DNA of 64,000 bases from Vespa crabro (lineage: Eukaryota > Arthropoda > Insecta > Hymenoptera > Vespidae). The position numbers and the translations under genes were made by a program. The notes below the pieces were generated by a model. That model did not search any database, was not told where the DNA came from, and worked only from the letters and a program-made list of their open reading frames with translations. The stretch is taken from the NCBI RefSeq assembly GCF_910589235.1, contig NC_060956.1, positions 16,858,499-16,922,498 on the forward strand, read 5' to 3'. Below, one piece after another: positions 1 to 11,899 of this stretch (position 1 is its first letter; every line of letters starts with the position of its first letter).

Positions 1-1368
1 TGATAAGATCTTTTACCGTGATATCCATAAAAAAAAACAATGTCCTCGGTAGTCGACTTGCCTAATATCTTGTAGAGGCGTCCCTTTCGTGTTTCAACGT
101 ATAGCAAGCACCGAGTTTACGAGCGAAAGACGACGTCAGCCTGCAGCGACAGCTGTCATGTGCGGGAAATTTGCTTGCAAGAACGATTTCTCTTTAATGT
201 CAAACTCTAAACGTTTCTCACCTCGTACCTAGCCATTTCCTAAGTTGGTGACAACTTCGGTAAAGCGATCTATTTTTCGATTTCAAATCACAATCGATAT
301 CTTGGCCGTAGTTCGATCGAATTTATTATTTGTATGGACAGTTTGAACGTAAAAATGAATATAAAAAGATTTGCCATTAGTAACACATATCGGTTTCTTT
401 TTTACATTTTGATTATATTTATTAATTTGTGTGTGTGTGTGTGCTTTTTGTTTTTAATTACTTCAATTTTATTTAAATAATGAACGAAATTTTAAATAAA
501 AATGTCACGTGAGTATAATTTTTGTCATCCTTAATAGAAATGAATTATAATATTTGATTTTGTCCTTGGTTAGCTGATATTTTAAAGCTATTGCATGCAG
601 TTTAATCAACAATTTTTATCAATATTGATCAATATTTTTATCGATAATTTAAGCGATCAATAGAAATCTATCACAAAGAGAACTTCCTTTCTCTTTTGTA
701 TTTATCAGCCTATCTCTCGAAATGCCTGCTACGACGTATTATATCGTTCACATTCCATCATTTTTTATCATAGAAGAAGTTTCACGCTCTCTTGTTCCCT
801 TCTTTCCTTCCTCATTCATGCGTTATATCGAATTTTGTTCAAGCCTTGGTGAAATCCCTGAATTTTCAATTTTTCGAAACGAAACGAGTGAGAACATTCT
901 TTCATAAAATCTAGATATCATTCAACCCTTTTTAATATTTTTAACAGTATAAGAAATACTGGACTTTTAATAAATTTAGCTGGCCTACTTGCGTCCTCTT
1001 TTTTTTTATTCTTTTTATATAACTACTATGCAATTAAAATAAATCTATAGCATGAAATTTCTCGTTAAATTAAACGACTACCATTGCCTTCCAAAGATAT
1101 TCTTCGTGTAAAATGATTTTTTAAGTATATATATTATTTATTTATTTATTTACTCAGATCTCGATAAAAATGTACGCGATATCAGTGAAAATTTTGATTT
1201 GGAATGGACTAAAAGTACATATGGATTATATGAAAACATTAATACGATGTAATGTAATAATATGCACAAAAGAAAACCGATGCTAATGAAATGAATAATT
1301 AACAGCTGATAAAGGATCGGAAACAATATTATTATTATGATAAATGAGAAAATAGCTATTGGAGAGAA

Positions 1369-1371
<3 letters not shown>
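1..1371. other. Non-coding AT-rich DNA
   Basis: No supported gene. The first 300 bases are less AT-rich than the rest but carry no long frame. A short (GT) run sits near 429-442. The 61-codon frame at 722-907 has no recognisable domain or splice context and is treated as chance. Confidence 0.6.

Positions 1372-1407
<36 letters not shown>
1372..1407. repeat. (GA)n microsatellite
   Basis: About 18 uninterrupted GA units, followed by an A-rich GA-like tail to about 1425. The frame through it reads only alternating Arg-Glu, so it is not a coding region. Confidence 0.95.
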
Positions 1408-1411
<4 letters not shown>

Positions 1412-4301
1412 AAAAGAGAAGAAAAGTATGAATATCAAATAATTAATTACAACTTAACAATAGGGCCGAGAGTAACTTTTAGTGGAAACTGGCTTTCAAC
1501 AATGATACGGATTCGCAGTGTGCCCACGATTGTTGGGAAACTCGAAATATAACCCAAGTCCTATCGCTTTATACCAGACTTTTCCGAAGTTGAAGCGTGC
1601 TAAGTCTCGTTACACTATTGCAGCTTGACTTCACAGCGAAGTTCCAGAAGGTTGAAACGCATCTGTACGAAAAAAATATCGTTAACAGTAGAATTTAAAA
1701 GCTGAGTCTTCGTAAAACTTTGTAAGACATTTTCCATTATATTCTATAGAAAATTATAATAATAATCACTAAACATGCGTTTAGTACGTTCATTATCGTG
1801 ATTATGTATGTTTGTGTATTTATGTATATATAAATACATATATGTATGTGTACATATGAGTTTAGTTAATTACATATGTACTACATTGAAATTTTACCTC
1901 AAGGATAATAATGGGTTTCATTTTATCAAGAACAATTTTCAGATAGGAATTCATAAAAAGGTACTATCTTTCGTTCTCTTCCTGTTCTCATTTGGTATGT
2001 TATTATAATTCTTATTTTATAATAATTAATCGATATATTTGTACGCAAATATATACACGAGATAATAAAATCTATTTATATTTAAATAGATTTTATATTT
2101 AAATTTTATAATGAATCCATTTAAATTTTATATTTAAATAGATAGATAGATATTTAAGAAAATATATTAATAGATATAGAAATAAAATAGGAAAAGTGTC
2201 TTATCTCATCCACTTTACATCATTGTTACAATCTAATTCGCTTAAACATGTCGGCGACATACATATACACATTGCTCTTTAATCAGATATAAGGACTCAC
2301 TCACAATCACATATATACATACAACAAGAATCACCTTAACACTTCTATATCTTAGGCATAGAAACTTGGCATAAAAATGTATTTATGCGATCTCAGTTAT
2401 TATTATTGGAGGCATAGAATAAAAGAATGTAAATCACTGAGTGTTATTTGATAAAGCATGTTTGATAAAGGGAATCTTTAATAAAGGATGCACTATGTAT
2501 ACCGTTCTTGGCGGAAACGCATCTTATATCGCAGATATTATCAAATAGTCTGAATGGAGTTTCGTTTTTCCTCGCTTCAATACGATCACCAATAAATTCT
2601 TTCACGAATGAATACATTCCACGAGATATACCTGTACAAAGTTTTATCGGATATATTGCTTCGAATCATTACTCCACGAGTTGCTTTTCGTGAATTGTCG
2701 AATTAAATGAACGATCGATTACTGACATGTATGTATTTTCTATAGAAATATTATTAATTGCTTCGAGAGTTTGATTATTTTTGATATTCTATAAGCTTCA
2801 TAATTACAGAAAGAAAAGAAATTAAAAAAAAAAAAAAAAAAGAAAAAAAAAATAAAACTTGGTTATGATTATATCATACGTGGAAGGATAACATAAAATA
2901 AAACAATATATAAATCAATGATTTATCAATAATTAATTTCGACAATTTTAACAAATGCAATATATTTGAATCTTGTATTTTTCGCATGAAATCTTGAATA
3001 GAACATATCTATTAGGTAGATATACGTACAAAAAGTTTCCTCAATATCTCTGCCGATATTTTTTTTTCGATAATGTGACTTGTGTGCTTCTCTCCCGTCC
3101 GAACTTTTCAATTTCCGTGCTCCTATGACGCTTTCGACAACTTTTCCCCTTTCAAAAAAAAAAAAAGGGGAGATAGTAACATAGGTATGAACAGGGCGGA
3201 GAGGAAAGGAAACGGAGAAAGTAAAGGGAGAAGTTCGACTAGAGTAAAGTGAAAATTTTGAATCTCCTAAATGTGTGTGTGTGTATATATGCTTATTATA
3301 ATGGTATCGTGGAATTCTCAATGGAGATGTGGAAAAAAATGAACGTAAAATTCTTCGATGGTCATGAATCCATTAATGGCAGGTGAAAAGAGATTATCCT
3401 GCATTTGAAATGGCACAATAGAGAAGAAAAAGTATTAGTTGTTAACAAGAAACGAAACGACATTTGTAATGTAGCGTCATGAAAATATATGTAGAGAATA
3501 AATCGATAGGTCAGTGATGATCTTTCGAAAATTGTTCGATTAATAAAATCGAATCTTTTGGTTCAATCGGTTCAATTGGTTCCTTTGATTCATACGAATT
3601 AATCTCTAAATAATATAAGCAAGAAGAAACATTCTCTTTTCTATCTCTCGATTTAATTTTTTTCACGTTCCCTTTGTTTCCACAAAATTTCCAACTATAT
3701 TGCCAATGTTTGTACGTTCGCAGGATTAACGGTATACATATTTCCTTTTTATCTTTTACATTACGAAAGTTGTCACTTTTCTTATCATTCTTTGACAGTT
3801 ATTGCCTGTCAATCTTTCGAAAAAACGAAAGAGGAAAGAAGTTTTATCGAAAGATATCACCGTTCGAACAACTTGCACGATTTCCTAATTAATTTTTTAT
3901 TCGAGCGTTTCAGTCTCTCCTCACTCAGTCTTTCCTTCTCCATCCGATCCACCTTTGATCACGAAGCAAAGGTAGGACGTCGTAATTACTTAAGTTTCGA
4001 GTTAGATGCGAATTTCTATTTAATTTTGTTGTCTTAACTTTTAACGGAAATTGATGTAACGGCTCTTTTATCCTTTCCCTTTCCTATTTAAACGTATACG
4101 ATGGTTACGCGTCAATTTTACCGAGATATGTTTTTATCTTCTGCATCAGATAAAAAGATCTTTATCTCAAACACAAATGTTTTATCAAAATCAAAATATC
4201 CATGATATCATAATTCTGAAAAAAAAATTAAAAAAGTGTACTTTAATGTTTATTCCAAACAAAACCAAAAAAAAAGAACATATATAAAAGAAAATAAACA
4301 C
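1408..4301. other. Non-coding AT-rich DNA with A-runs
   Basis: No gene supported. An interrupted A-run lies at 2824-2852 and a T/A homopolymer pair lies around 3060-3170. The 131-codon minus frame at 2926-3321 has no recognisable domain and runs through low-complexity sequence. Around 2040-2150 are repeated ATTTAAAT-type words, which are simple AT sequence. Confidence 0.55.
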
Positions 4302-4368
4302 AGAGAGAGAGAGAGAGAGAAAGAGAGGGAGGGAGAGAGGGAGAGAAACAGAGTAAGAGAGAAAAAGA
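4302..4368. repeat. GA-rich microsatellite
   Basis: Imperfect (GA)n with GGGA interruptions. Open frames on both strands across it are repeats of Arg-Glu or Ser-Leu. Confidence 0.9.
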
Positions 4369-6426
4369 TGATGAAAATTTTTTTCATATGCCCGTATACA
4401 ATAATAATACACCAAAGCAATGTGTTTTAATTTTTTTTTTCTTTTTAAAGAACTTTCCCGTAATAATATAATGTAACTAAAAAAGCCGAGAGTTATCAAC
4501 TCTCCGAGCCGATTTATTTCGAGAGAAGCAAAAAATGACTTCGAAAACTAAAAGAGAAAGAGAGGGATAGCGAAAGGATTTAAAAAATACGATAGATTTT
4601 TAAAACTTCGATTAACTTTTAATGTAATCGAAGGATAACGAGAAAGACGATGAACTAAGAAGAAGAAGAAAAAGAAGAAAAGTGAGGCGTGAACTTTCAG
4701 GCTTCTTCTTCACTGATCTCACCTTCTACTAGACCGCTTTAATTAAGGCAGACATTAACCCGCGTTAACCATAATTATTTCGTTTCACAAACGAAGAAAC
4801 GTGACTTTAATATACACGGCAATTTTAATTCAAGATAATTAGATCGGTCAGTCTATAGCATTATCTCTCTCTCTTTCTCTCTCTCTTTCTTTCTCTTTTT
4901 CTTTCTCTTTTTCTTATTCTCTTTACGATATTTCTTTAAAAATTACGATTTCGTTTCAACTGAAATACTCTAACTACTTTCGAATCCATTTCTCGTCTCT
5001 CAGGACTTAGTCGGCTTTGCACAAGTTAATCTCTTAAAGCTCGAAATTTGTTATTTGTTTTGAAGGATTCTCAACAAATCTTTTTATTTTATTTTTTTTC
5101 CTGTTTCTGTTCTTTCCTTTCACTCGCGTATCCTTTTCGTTCATTTCAGTGTTTTTACGAAACCTTAATAAATTCTGAAACGTCGTTTGTCGTTACATCC
5201 ATAAAAGAAATTCTTCAAGTGGTATAAATATTGTAAGATAAAAGCTTTTGTTACTTACGTTTGTAATTGATGTTTCAAATTGTTTATTTAAAATAAAATA
5301 AAAATGAAACTTTTATCTTCATTTTTATATAAATGCATTTGCCTAAGTATAGATATTATTATATATTTAATATAAAAAGAGATACGATATAATGTACATA
5401 TATTAATATAACATGATATATCTTGTCTGGACTACGAAACGTTTTCGAACTTTATTACCATCGATCGCAAACTTCGTAAATGCTGAGGAAAATCCAAAGA
5501 GAAATCTCGAAAATATGGATGAAACGAAATCTCGTTCATGAAAATAAACACAATGGTAAATGATAATAATAATAATAACAATAATTACAACAATAATAAT
5601 AATATTAATTATTAAGAGTTTATATACGATCGTATGGAACGATTAAATATTGAAACCCATTAAGTAATCGAAAATTCGATAGAAGTTCAAACGATAGAAT
5701 ATTTTTTAAAAAAGAAAATAATCATGGATTTTAAAACGAGAAGATTTAGAAATATCGAATGAAATACGTCATAGGATATAAGCGTTTACGCTCGCCGATA
5801 AAATATCTACGTTTGCTCTAGCAAAGGGAAGATAGAAGAAGTATGTGGGTATAGCATAAAGAAGATGGTACAACGATAAAAGAGATACTACGAACGTGAG
5901 GAGAATAGTATTCGATGCAAAATTGGAGCAACGACGTCATAATTTGAAATTTTAGAAACGTCCGAAAGTAACCAAAAGATCATTCAAAAAGTAGAACATC
6001 CGAGATGCTTGAAATGATCCTATAAAATGGCCAACGAAACTTTTCATTCTCTTGATTTTTTTTTCAACTATCTCTTTTCCTCTTTCTTATTATTTCTCTC
6101 ACTTCGTAAGAAAATCTTGAAAACATAGAGGGAAAGCATTCGCGAGAAGAAGGGAGAAAAATATATTAAATAATAGCGTTTATCGCGAAAAAAGATAAGA
6201 AAGAAAAAAGATAAGAGAGGATAGAGATGGTAGAAACTAATGTAGAAGAGAAGGATTTCTTCGTGCGAAATGCATCTTTCCGAGAGTCACGAGTATAAAT
6301 GAAACGCACTCATCTGCGTATGTCTTCGCGAGCGAGCTTGCATTTTGAATTTTTCAAATTCCGGAACAACTTCCTGTAACACTTCCGCCTAAGAGGAAAG
6401 TTCTTGATTCGGAAGTCTTACTTTCT

Positions 6427-6428
<2 letters not shown>
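4369..6428. other. Non-coding DNA with polypyrimidine and (AAT)n tracts
   Basis: No gene supported. A CT/TTTC-rich tract lies at about 4863-4922 and an imperfect (AAT)n at about 5563-5612. The stretch 5760-6330 is somewhat purine-rich and contains no long frame. Confidence 0.55.

Positions 6429-6474
<46 letters not shown>
6429..6474. repeat. (CT)n microsatellite
   Basis: About 23 TC units with a short CACTCTC tail. Confidence 0.95.
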
Positions 6475-6480
<6 letters not shown>

Positions 6481-7919
6481 ACTCTCTGTAAAAAGAATCT
6501 CGTCTCGTAAGACAAAACGTCAAATAATAAAATATATAATAATAAAATAAATTTGATGTTAAGAAAACAAAATTGTGTATATTTGGGTGAAATCGTAAAA
6601 CTAATATAATGGTTTTGATACTGATGAATTACACATCATTTCTATATTACATGATCGTTTACAAAAAGGTCAGATGTAGAAAAAAGATCAGATGTAAAAC
6701 TAATACGTCAATTATTAATTTTAATAAAACTTCTCCTATATCTATATATACTTCAGCAATACTTAAGCAATATGATTTCAGGAAGAAATGAAATATGAAA
6801 TGAAATAAACAAAAATGGATATTATATATATATATATATATATGTCTAATTTAATCATTATAAAAGTCCATTAGATATAAGAGGCCTCGAAACTTTGTTC
6901 TTTGTTCACTTTCTTATTACAAATTAAATTCCAGTAGATCAGAATATACGTGAAAGTCAGTTATATCGAAAAAAAATATCGATACTTAAATTTTTATAAA
7001 ACTTTAAAAGTCATTTCTTGGTTACATTTTTCAATTGTTTAAATTCGTATTTGTATTGAGTATAAGTGTCAATTGATTCTTACGTTATCTTATTAATGGA
7101 ATAATAAAAAACAAAGAAAAAACAAGAGAAATAAAGAGTATCACAGATGAAACGAAAGAAAGTGACTTTGCAAAGAAACGAATAGAAATTGATTTGCCTC
7201 TTTAAAGAACAGCCAGCCACCAGTCTTGCCTCGATTCGATCCTTCCTTGCTCGATAGCGTTAGAGTTTATGTTGTCGCTACATCAAACACTTCTTCTCGT
7301 TCGGCTGGCACTACTTCTCGTTCCTTGGCAAGTGTACATCTACGAGAAGAGCACTCGGTACGACACCATTCAATTTTCTTGAAAATTCGTAGAACGCCGC
7401 CGTCTAGTTAACTGTATGGTTGTTGAATGTCGATTATCTTTCGAACTTCTGTATCTTAACATCGATTCTTTTTTATTCGATTTCATTTATTCCATAAAGT
7501 GAGCAAATATTTTCTGTATTGAATATAGTTTATGATTATATGTATGAAAAAAATTAATATATAAATATCATAGAACGTTTTTTCTTTAATGTTTTTTTAT
7601 TCGTTCTTTGCTCAAAAATTATTATTTATAAGATCATAGTTAATTTTATCATAGATAATTTTGACTTATTATATTATTTGTTATTTTAGAAAATAATATA
7701 AAAATTATGAAAATTGAGTTTTGTTATGATTAGAAGTAACATCGTGATAATTAAAATAAATACATGTATTATAATTTCATAATCTTTTAAGGATTAATTT
7801 TATATTATTATGCTAAAATTTTAGAGATTTTTGCTAGAGATCTTTTTTAACGAACATTGTCTCGGGACTAATAAGTAACATATCTTTATAAAAGTCGACT
7901 AACTACAATTTATCGACAC
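6475..7919. other. Non-coding AT-rich DNA with one small island
   Basis: An (AT)n of about 11 units lies at 6822-6843. The segment 7205-7410 is less AT-rich and carries a 61-codon frame rich in Ser, Thr and Arg, with no recognisable domain or convincing splice site. The rest is AT-rich and empty. Confidence 0.5.
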
Positions 7920-8048
7920 GGAGATATACCTAGTCGAAATATGGACAACGAAATTCATCCTTTTTGTTGTCGGTTTTTCTGCTGTGTCCATGGACTATAC
8001 GTCATTGTTTAATCGTGAAAAAGAGCTCTCGGTGCGCCTCTTGTGTCG

Positions 8049-8195
8049 ATGGACGACATAGAAAAAATCAACGATTCGACAGCTATCCGTTTGCGTAACG
8101 AATGCGTTGGAATTATTGAACGATCAAATCCACCCCCTGGTGGAGGAAAGAAGATTCAATGTAGAAGGGTCACTCGAAAGTGGTCGGTTGTTTAG
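8049..8195 (+). CDS. Possible 48-codon ORF, unrecognised
   Basis: A complete ATG-to-TAG frame of 48 codons sits in an island (about 7920-8195) clearly less AT-rich than its surroundings. The product starts MDDIEKIND, has a Pro-Pro-Pro-Gly-Gly-Gly stretch in the middle and a basic tail ending KWSVV. No domain or signal peptide is recognised. No splice acceptor, TATA box or poly(A) signal ties it to a transcript. The frame overlaps a CTCF-like motif, so the island may be regulatory. Coding status is a weak guess. Confidence 0.15.
   Translation: MDDIEKINDSTAIRLRNECVGIIERSNPPPGGGKKIQCRRVTRKWSVV
8129..8144 (-). promoter_or_regulatory. CTCF-like motif
   Basis: The minus strand reads CCACCAGGGGGTGG, matching the familiar CTCF core CCACCAGGGGGCGC at 12 of 14 positions. 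The site is also a near dyad with arms TCCACC and GGTGGA. CTCF is conserved in insects. Binding here is inference. Confidence 0.25.
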
Positions 8196-9229
8196 AAAAT
8201 TTTTTACTTTTGTTTATCGGATAAACATCTTTCAATAATTTTCACGATAATATACGTATATATATATATATATATATTCTTTTTTTTTAGAGATGTTTAT
8301 TTTATGTTTCTATAGAGATGTATATTTTACATACATGTAGTATATATATTAAATACACATTTGTATGTTTTTTATATGCATTTACATTATTTATATTAGT
8401 CATATTAGTTATATTATTTATGTGCATTTTTTTTTAAGCATATCTATAGTTATATCACAAAGTTCAAATATTTATGATAACGTTACTTGTGTATATTAAT
8501 TTATACATAAGTATAACATTATGTTATATGTATAATATATGTTATGCATATATATGTATGTAATATGTATAAAATATTTATACATCGTATATTAAAGCTC
8601 GACATATTCGATAAAATGAAAATTACTTCGATTTTATGGACCTCTGGGATAACGATTTTGATTGATCGACGGACTTCGACCCAATGCGTCTTCTGGCAAT
8701 TAAAATTTCTAGTCTCCCGGCGTAACTCGCGACACTCGGTATTGATTCGATGCTTCCATAAAATAAATGCGATCTATCAAAGCCGTGGTTCTCGTTACTT
8801 CATTCGCTTCCATCTCTCGTCAGGCCCACCTTCTCACCATCTATTCCTACCGCTTTCCTAGCGTCAGCTCTTTCGAAGTATAACTAATTAATAACTAATA
8901 AATTTTAGAAATTATGCTACTCGAAAATTTCAACAAATTCGACTAATTAATTAATGAAAACTATTACGACTTATTTTAATCAAAAATGATATATCTAATT
9001 TTCACTTAACTCGACGCTTAATTACTATTACTTTTATGAGTTTCAACACCTGCTAAAAATCCATCAAAAATTCTTCTCTCTTATTATTCAACATTTGTCA
9101 GTTTCTAACTAGGTATGTGTTTAGTTTTTCTTTTTATCGAGAAAGTTACAATCTTAGCTGAGAGGAGAAAGGTAAGCATATCGTAGAAAAAAAGAAAAGA
9201 AAATTAAAAAACTCGATAAAATTTAATGA
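8196..9229. other. Non-coding AT-rich DNA
   Basis: Very AT-rich, with an (AT) run at about 8256-8276 and ATGTAT-like words to 8600. 8620-8870 is a less AT-rich patch with a 105-codon frame that starts upstream in AT repeat sequence. It has no recognisable domain and is not called as a gene. Confidence 0.5.
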
Positions 9230-9698
9230 AGTTGGCCTTATTGCTCTTGCAAACGTGTTTCGCTTTGTCCATTCATCGTTGACGAAACACGCGCAGAAGA
9301 AAAGCTAGCTGGAACGATATTTCTTTTAGGTCGTACATCGCGTCATGTGCCGGCTGTAGTAACGTTATTGTTGATCCTTCAGACGACTTTATCGTGACTC
9401 GTTATCGTTACCTGTGCACTCGCGCCTGTGTGCATGCGTGCTCTTGTGTGCGTACGTGTGTGTGTTTGTCTGTATATGTAAGTGCAACTGCGGTCGTTGA
9501 TCGAACACGATTAAGTTTACGAAGGGAAGAAGTTGTGTTCTTAAGATAAAAGGGAGAGTAAAAATATTGAAAGGATCAAAATTGGAAAGAGAATTCTCTC
9601 TTTCTTTCTCATTCGTTCTTAAAGGGTAATAATTGGACCAAAGAAAGTGGCGTGGGAAAGAGAGGAAAAAGTTCCAAACGATCTTACACATATACTCC

Positions 9699-9700
9699 TT

Positions 9701-9735
<35 letters not shown>

Positions 9736-9767
9736 TTCTTTTTCTTTCTCTCTTTTCCCCTCTCTCG
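9699..9767. repeat. (CT)n-rich polypyrimidine tract
   Basis: Interrupted CT/TTTC run on the plus strand, ending before the CGACG at about 9768. Confidence 0.9.
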
Positions 9768-10510
9768 ACGAAATTTTGAAAACTTCGAGAAAAATTCATA
9801 TCCTCGCATATCGATAGTCGAGATTTGCAGTGAATCGGCCCCTCAAGAACATCGTGAGTATCTAAGAAGAAGAAAGGAAAGAGGAAAAGAAGGAGTATTC
9901 TTTTCTTCGCCAACGAGGTGGAAGAAAGACGGAATAGAAGAGCGAGAGAAAGAAAAAGCAGAAAAGAAAAAAGAAAGAAGGATGAAGAAATAAACGAATC
10001 AACCTCGCATATCTTCTCTTCGAAAAGTGGAAAGAAGGATAAGAAGAGAGGTGGTACGGAGTAAAAGAGGAGAAATTCTTCTGTATCTTTCGTAAAATCA
10101 TATCAAGTGCATCTTTGGATACGGATCGAGGCCATCTTTCCTTTTCGATATCGATTCGGGCGCGGTCGATTCGCTGCCAGATGACTTTACGAAGGGTTCA
10201 TGAGGACTCGCCCGATGTTTCGTCCTCCATATTCGAGTATGAAGACGTGATAAAGTTATAATAATTCACGAATGGCCATGCGATGAGAATAATATATTAT
10301 TATATTTACACATCCTTACCCTGGCCCTCCACACAGAGATATTCATATACATAGATATATTATATATATATACATATATATATATATATACAGATACAAA
10401 CAGAGAAAGGATATATTAAAAGGATATACGAATGTTTTGCACCCACTTTAATAGAGTGGTTGTCGTTATTGTTTGTTGAGTGTACTGTTCATTGATAAGA
10501 TAAAAAGTAA

Positions 10511-10563
10511 AGAGAGAGATAGAGGCAGAGGGAGAAAAAGAGAGAGAGAGAGAGAGAGAGAGA
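10511..10563. repeat. GA-rich microsatellite in probable 5' UTR
   Basis: Imperfect GA repeat ending in about 12 perfect units, about 50 bases before the ATG at 10614. If transcribed it would form a purine-rich 5' UTR segment. Confidence 0.85.
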
Positions 10564-10613
10564 AAAGATAAAAAAAAGGTGCATATAGAGAAAGCACCGA
10601 TATCGAAGGAAAA

Positions 10614-10805
10614 ATGGCGATGGTAATATCACCCCGTAGCAAAATCGTTACATTGGCCTTGCTGATTGGTATTATAACACTTGTCGCTTTGATCATAACC
10701 GGTGTGATCGGTTTTTGGCACAAAACCGAAAAGGCACCGAACAACGGAACGAAGATGGTCAGCAGCAAGCTTCAACAATTCACCGGCTACACTGCTACGA
10801 AACAT
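10614..10805 (+). CDS. First coding exon, single-pass membrane protein
   Basis: This is the best gene evidence in the window. ATG is preceded by AAAA, a good insect start context, and by an in-frame TAA 45 bases upstream. Sixty-four codons follow, with GC-ending codons unlike the surrounding AT-rich DNA, and the exon stops at a strong GTGAGT donor in phase 0. The product has a short basic N-terminus (Arg8, Lys10), one hydrophobic segment at about residues 11-35, then a polar stretch with an N-glycosylation sequon (Asn44-Gly-Thr46). That suggests type II topology, with a large extracellular or lumenal domain encoded downstream. Type II enzymes such as peptidases or glycosyltransferases fit this layout, but I do not recognise the family. 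No downstream exon is confidently linked. A second in-frame ATG (codon 3) could also serve as start. Confidence 0.6.
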
Positions 10806-10811
10806 GTGAGT
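10806..10811 (+). other. Splice donor GTGAGT
   Basis: CAT|GTGAGT ends the 10614 exon after exactly 64 codons (phase 0). Reading on through the donor gives only five more codons before TGA, supporting splicing here. Confidence 0.55.
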
Positions 10812-10854
10812 AAATCGATATGAAATTTTATTAGCTTCTTATTGTCGATAAGTA

Positions 10855-10857
<3 letters not shown>

Positions 10858-10896
<39 letters not shown>
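10858..10896. repeat. (AT)n microsatellite
   Basis: About 19 TA units, followed by a short CACACATACACA tail, in the presumed first intron. Confidence 0.95.
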
Positions 10897-10897
<1 letters not shown>

Positions 10898-11770
10898 GCA
10901 CACATACACATATAGATAAGTACTTAATTACGTTCAACAAGAGGTGTAGCCTTTCAAGAGATGCTGCTGCGATATCATATATGCTCAAACGCGTTTTGAT
11001 TTACAGACACATAGATATACGCAATTACGCCCGTCCTATATGCATGTATATCGAGATTTGAAAAAACGCAGGCTTCGATGGCTTAACGAAAATTACATTT
11101 CGAGTGTGTCTAACGCTCGTACTTCCCTGACCCTTCACGCGAATGTGATAATACGCAGTCCGTAACACACCTAGAGTTTACAGTTTTAACTTCCTCCCTC
11201 TCTCACCTACCTCGTATCGAATAGTGTTAATCCCTCTTGATCCTCGTTATTCCGTAGAATCGATAACACTTGTTCCGTTCCATGAAATTTCGTTTCGTTT
11301 TCGAACTCTATCCTCTACCTCTTTGTATTCCGCGTTTACCCTTTCAAAAAGAGTAGATTAAATTTGATAGATATCCGTTAAATATTACCACAATGAAATT
11401 CGTTCGAGATTGACAAATCTATACGATTTGTTTAACTTATAGGATAAGAAGAGTCAGAAGGAAAAAATGATTTGTTACGTTAACAAATTTATGCAAGTAG
11501 TTGCGTTAGATTCTTGTTTCTCATTAACGTTTCTACGTTTTCCTTTGAACTACTTGGTAACTAGTAATTTTTTTTTTCGAGAGAGAACGAGAAAAATAGC
11601 TAACATCGCCTCTTGACCTTTAACGTTCTAACACCATCATCCTCTGCTCTTTCATGAGCACGTTGTAGCACATTTAAAGCCACTACCATCTTCCTTCTCA
11701 TCTCCTTCTATTACTCTTCTAGAAGACCTAACCACGTCCGAACCTTCGTAACACTCGAAAACAGCGTCGG
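10897..11770. other. Presumed intronic DNA, less AT-rich than average
   Basis: No coding exon recognised. The stretch 10930-11340 has more G+C than neighbouring sequence but no open frame with splice sites that I can defend. Confidence 0.4.
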
Positions 11771-11780
11771 TTTAAAAGGT
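11771..11780 (+). promoter_or_regulatory. Possible TATA-like box
   Basis: TTTAAAAGG lies 73 bases before the ATG at 11844. A TCAG-type initiator at about 11810 is 40 rather than about 30 bases downstream, so spacing is not ideal. Weak support for an independent promoter. Confidence 0.15.
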
Positions 11781-11843
11781 GGAAACCCGACCGACGACGA
11801 ATCGAATTTTCAGCATAGCTTGCTTCGACATTCGCATTCCAGG

Positions 11844-11899
11844 ATGAAGTTTTCGGTGATACTCCTCGTGTATGTGCATCGCAGCATCGTGAATCAAGC
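11844..11899 (+). CDS. Possible signal-peptide first exon
   Basis: The ATG opens a short frame reading MKFSVILLVYVHRSIVNQA. This has the shape of a secretory signal: Lys2, then a hydrophobic core FSVILLVYV, then a polar region with a small residue at the end. The frame is cut by TGA, but that TGA overlaps a good donor (GC|GTGAGC at 11900), as expected for a first coding exon ending in phase 2. It would encode the start of a small secreted peptide or a larger secreted protein. No partner exon was identified and chance cannot be excluded. Confidence 0.28.

Larger units (their letters stand above)
9230..10613 (+). promoter_or_regulatory. Upstream and probable 5' UTR region of the 10614 exon
   Basis: A less AT-rich stretch (9240-9540, 9760-10320) lies immediately before the only well-supported coding exon. 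Pyrimidine (9699-9767), AT (about 10350-10390) and GA (10511-10563) repeats interrupt it. No clear TATA box or initiator was found. The 174-codon minus frame (9389-9913) and 113-codon plus frame (9652-9993) are carried largely by the repeats and are not called. An in-frame TAA at 10569 bounds the 10614 reading frame upstream. Confidence 0.35.

Noticed and set aside
9389..9913. 174-codon minus-strand frame, the second longest in the window
   Set aside because: Crosses the CT repeat as an Arg-Glu run and a CA/TG-rich stretch as Thr-His repeats. No domain, and it lies in the probable 5' region of the plus-strand gene.
10466..10768. 100-codon minus-strand frame over the 10614 exon
   Set aside because: Antisense shadow of the exon and its GA repeat. 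The plus strand has start context, membrane segment and donor.
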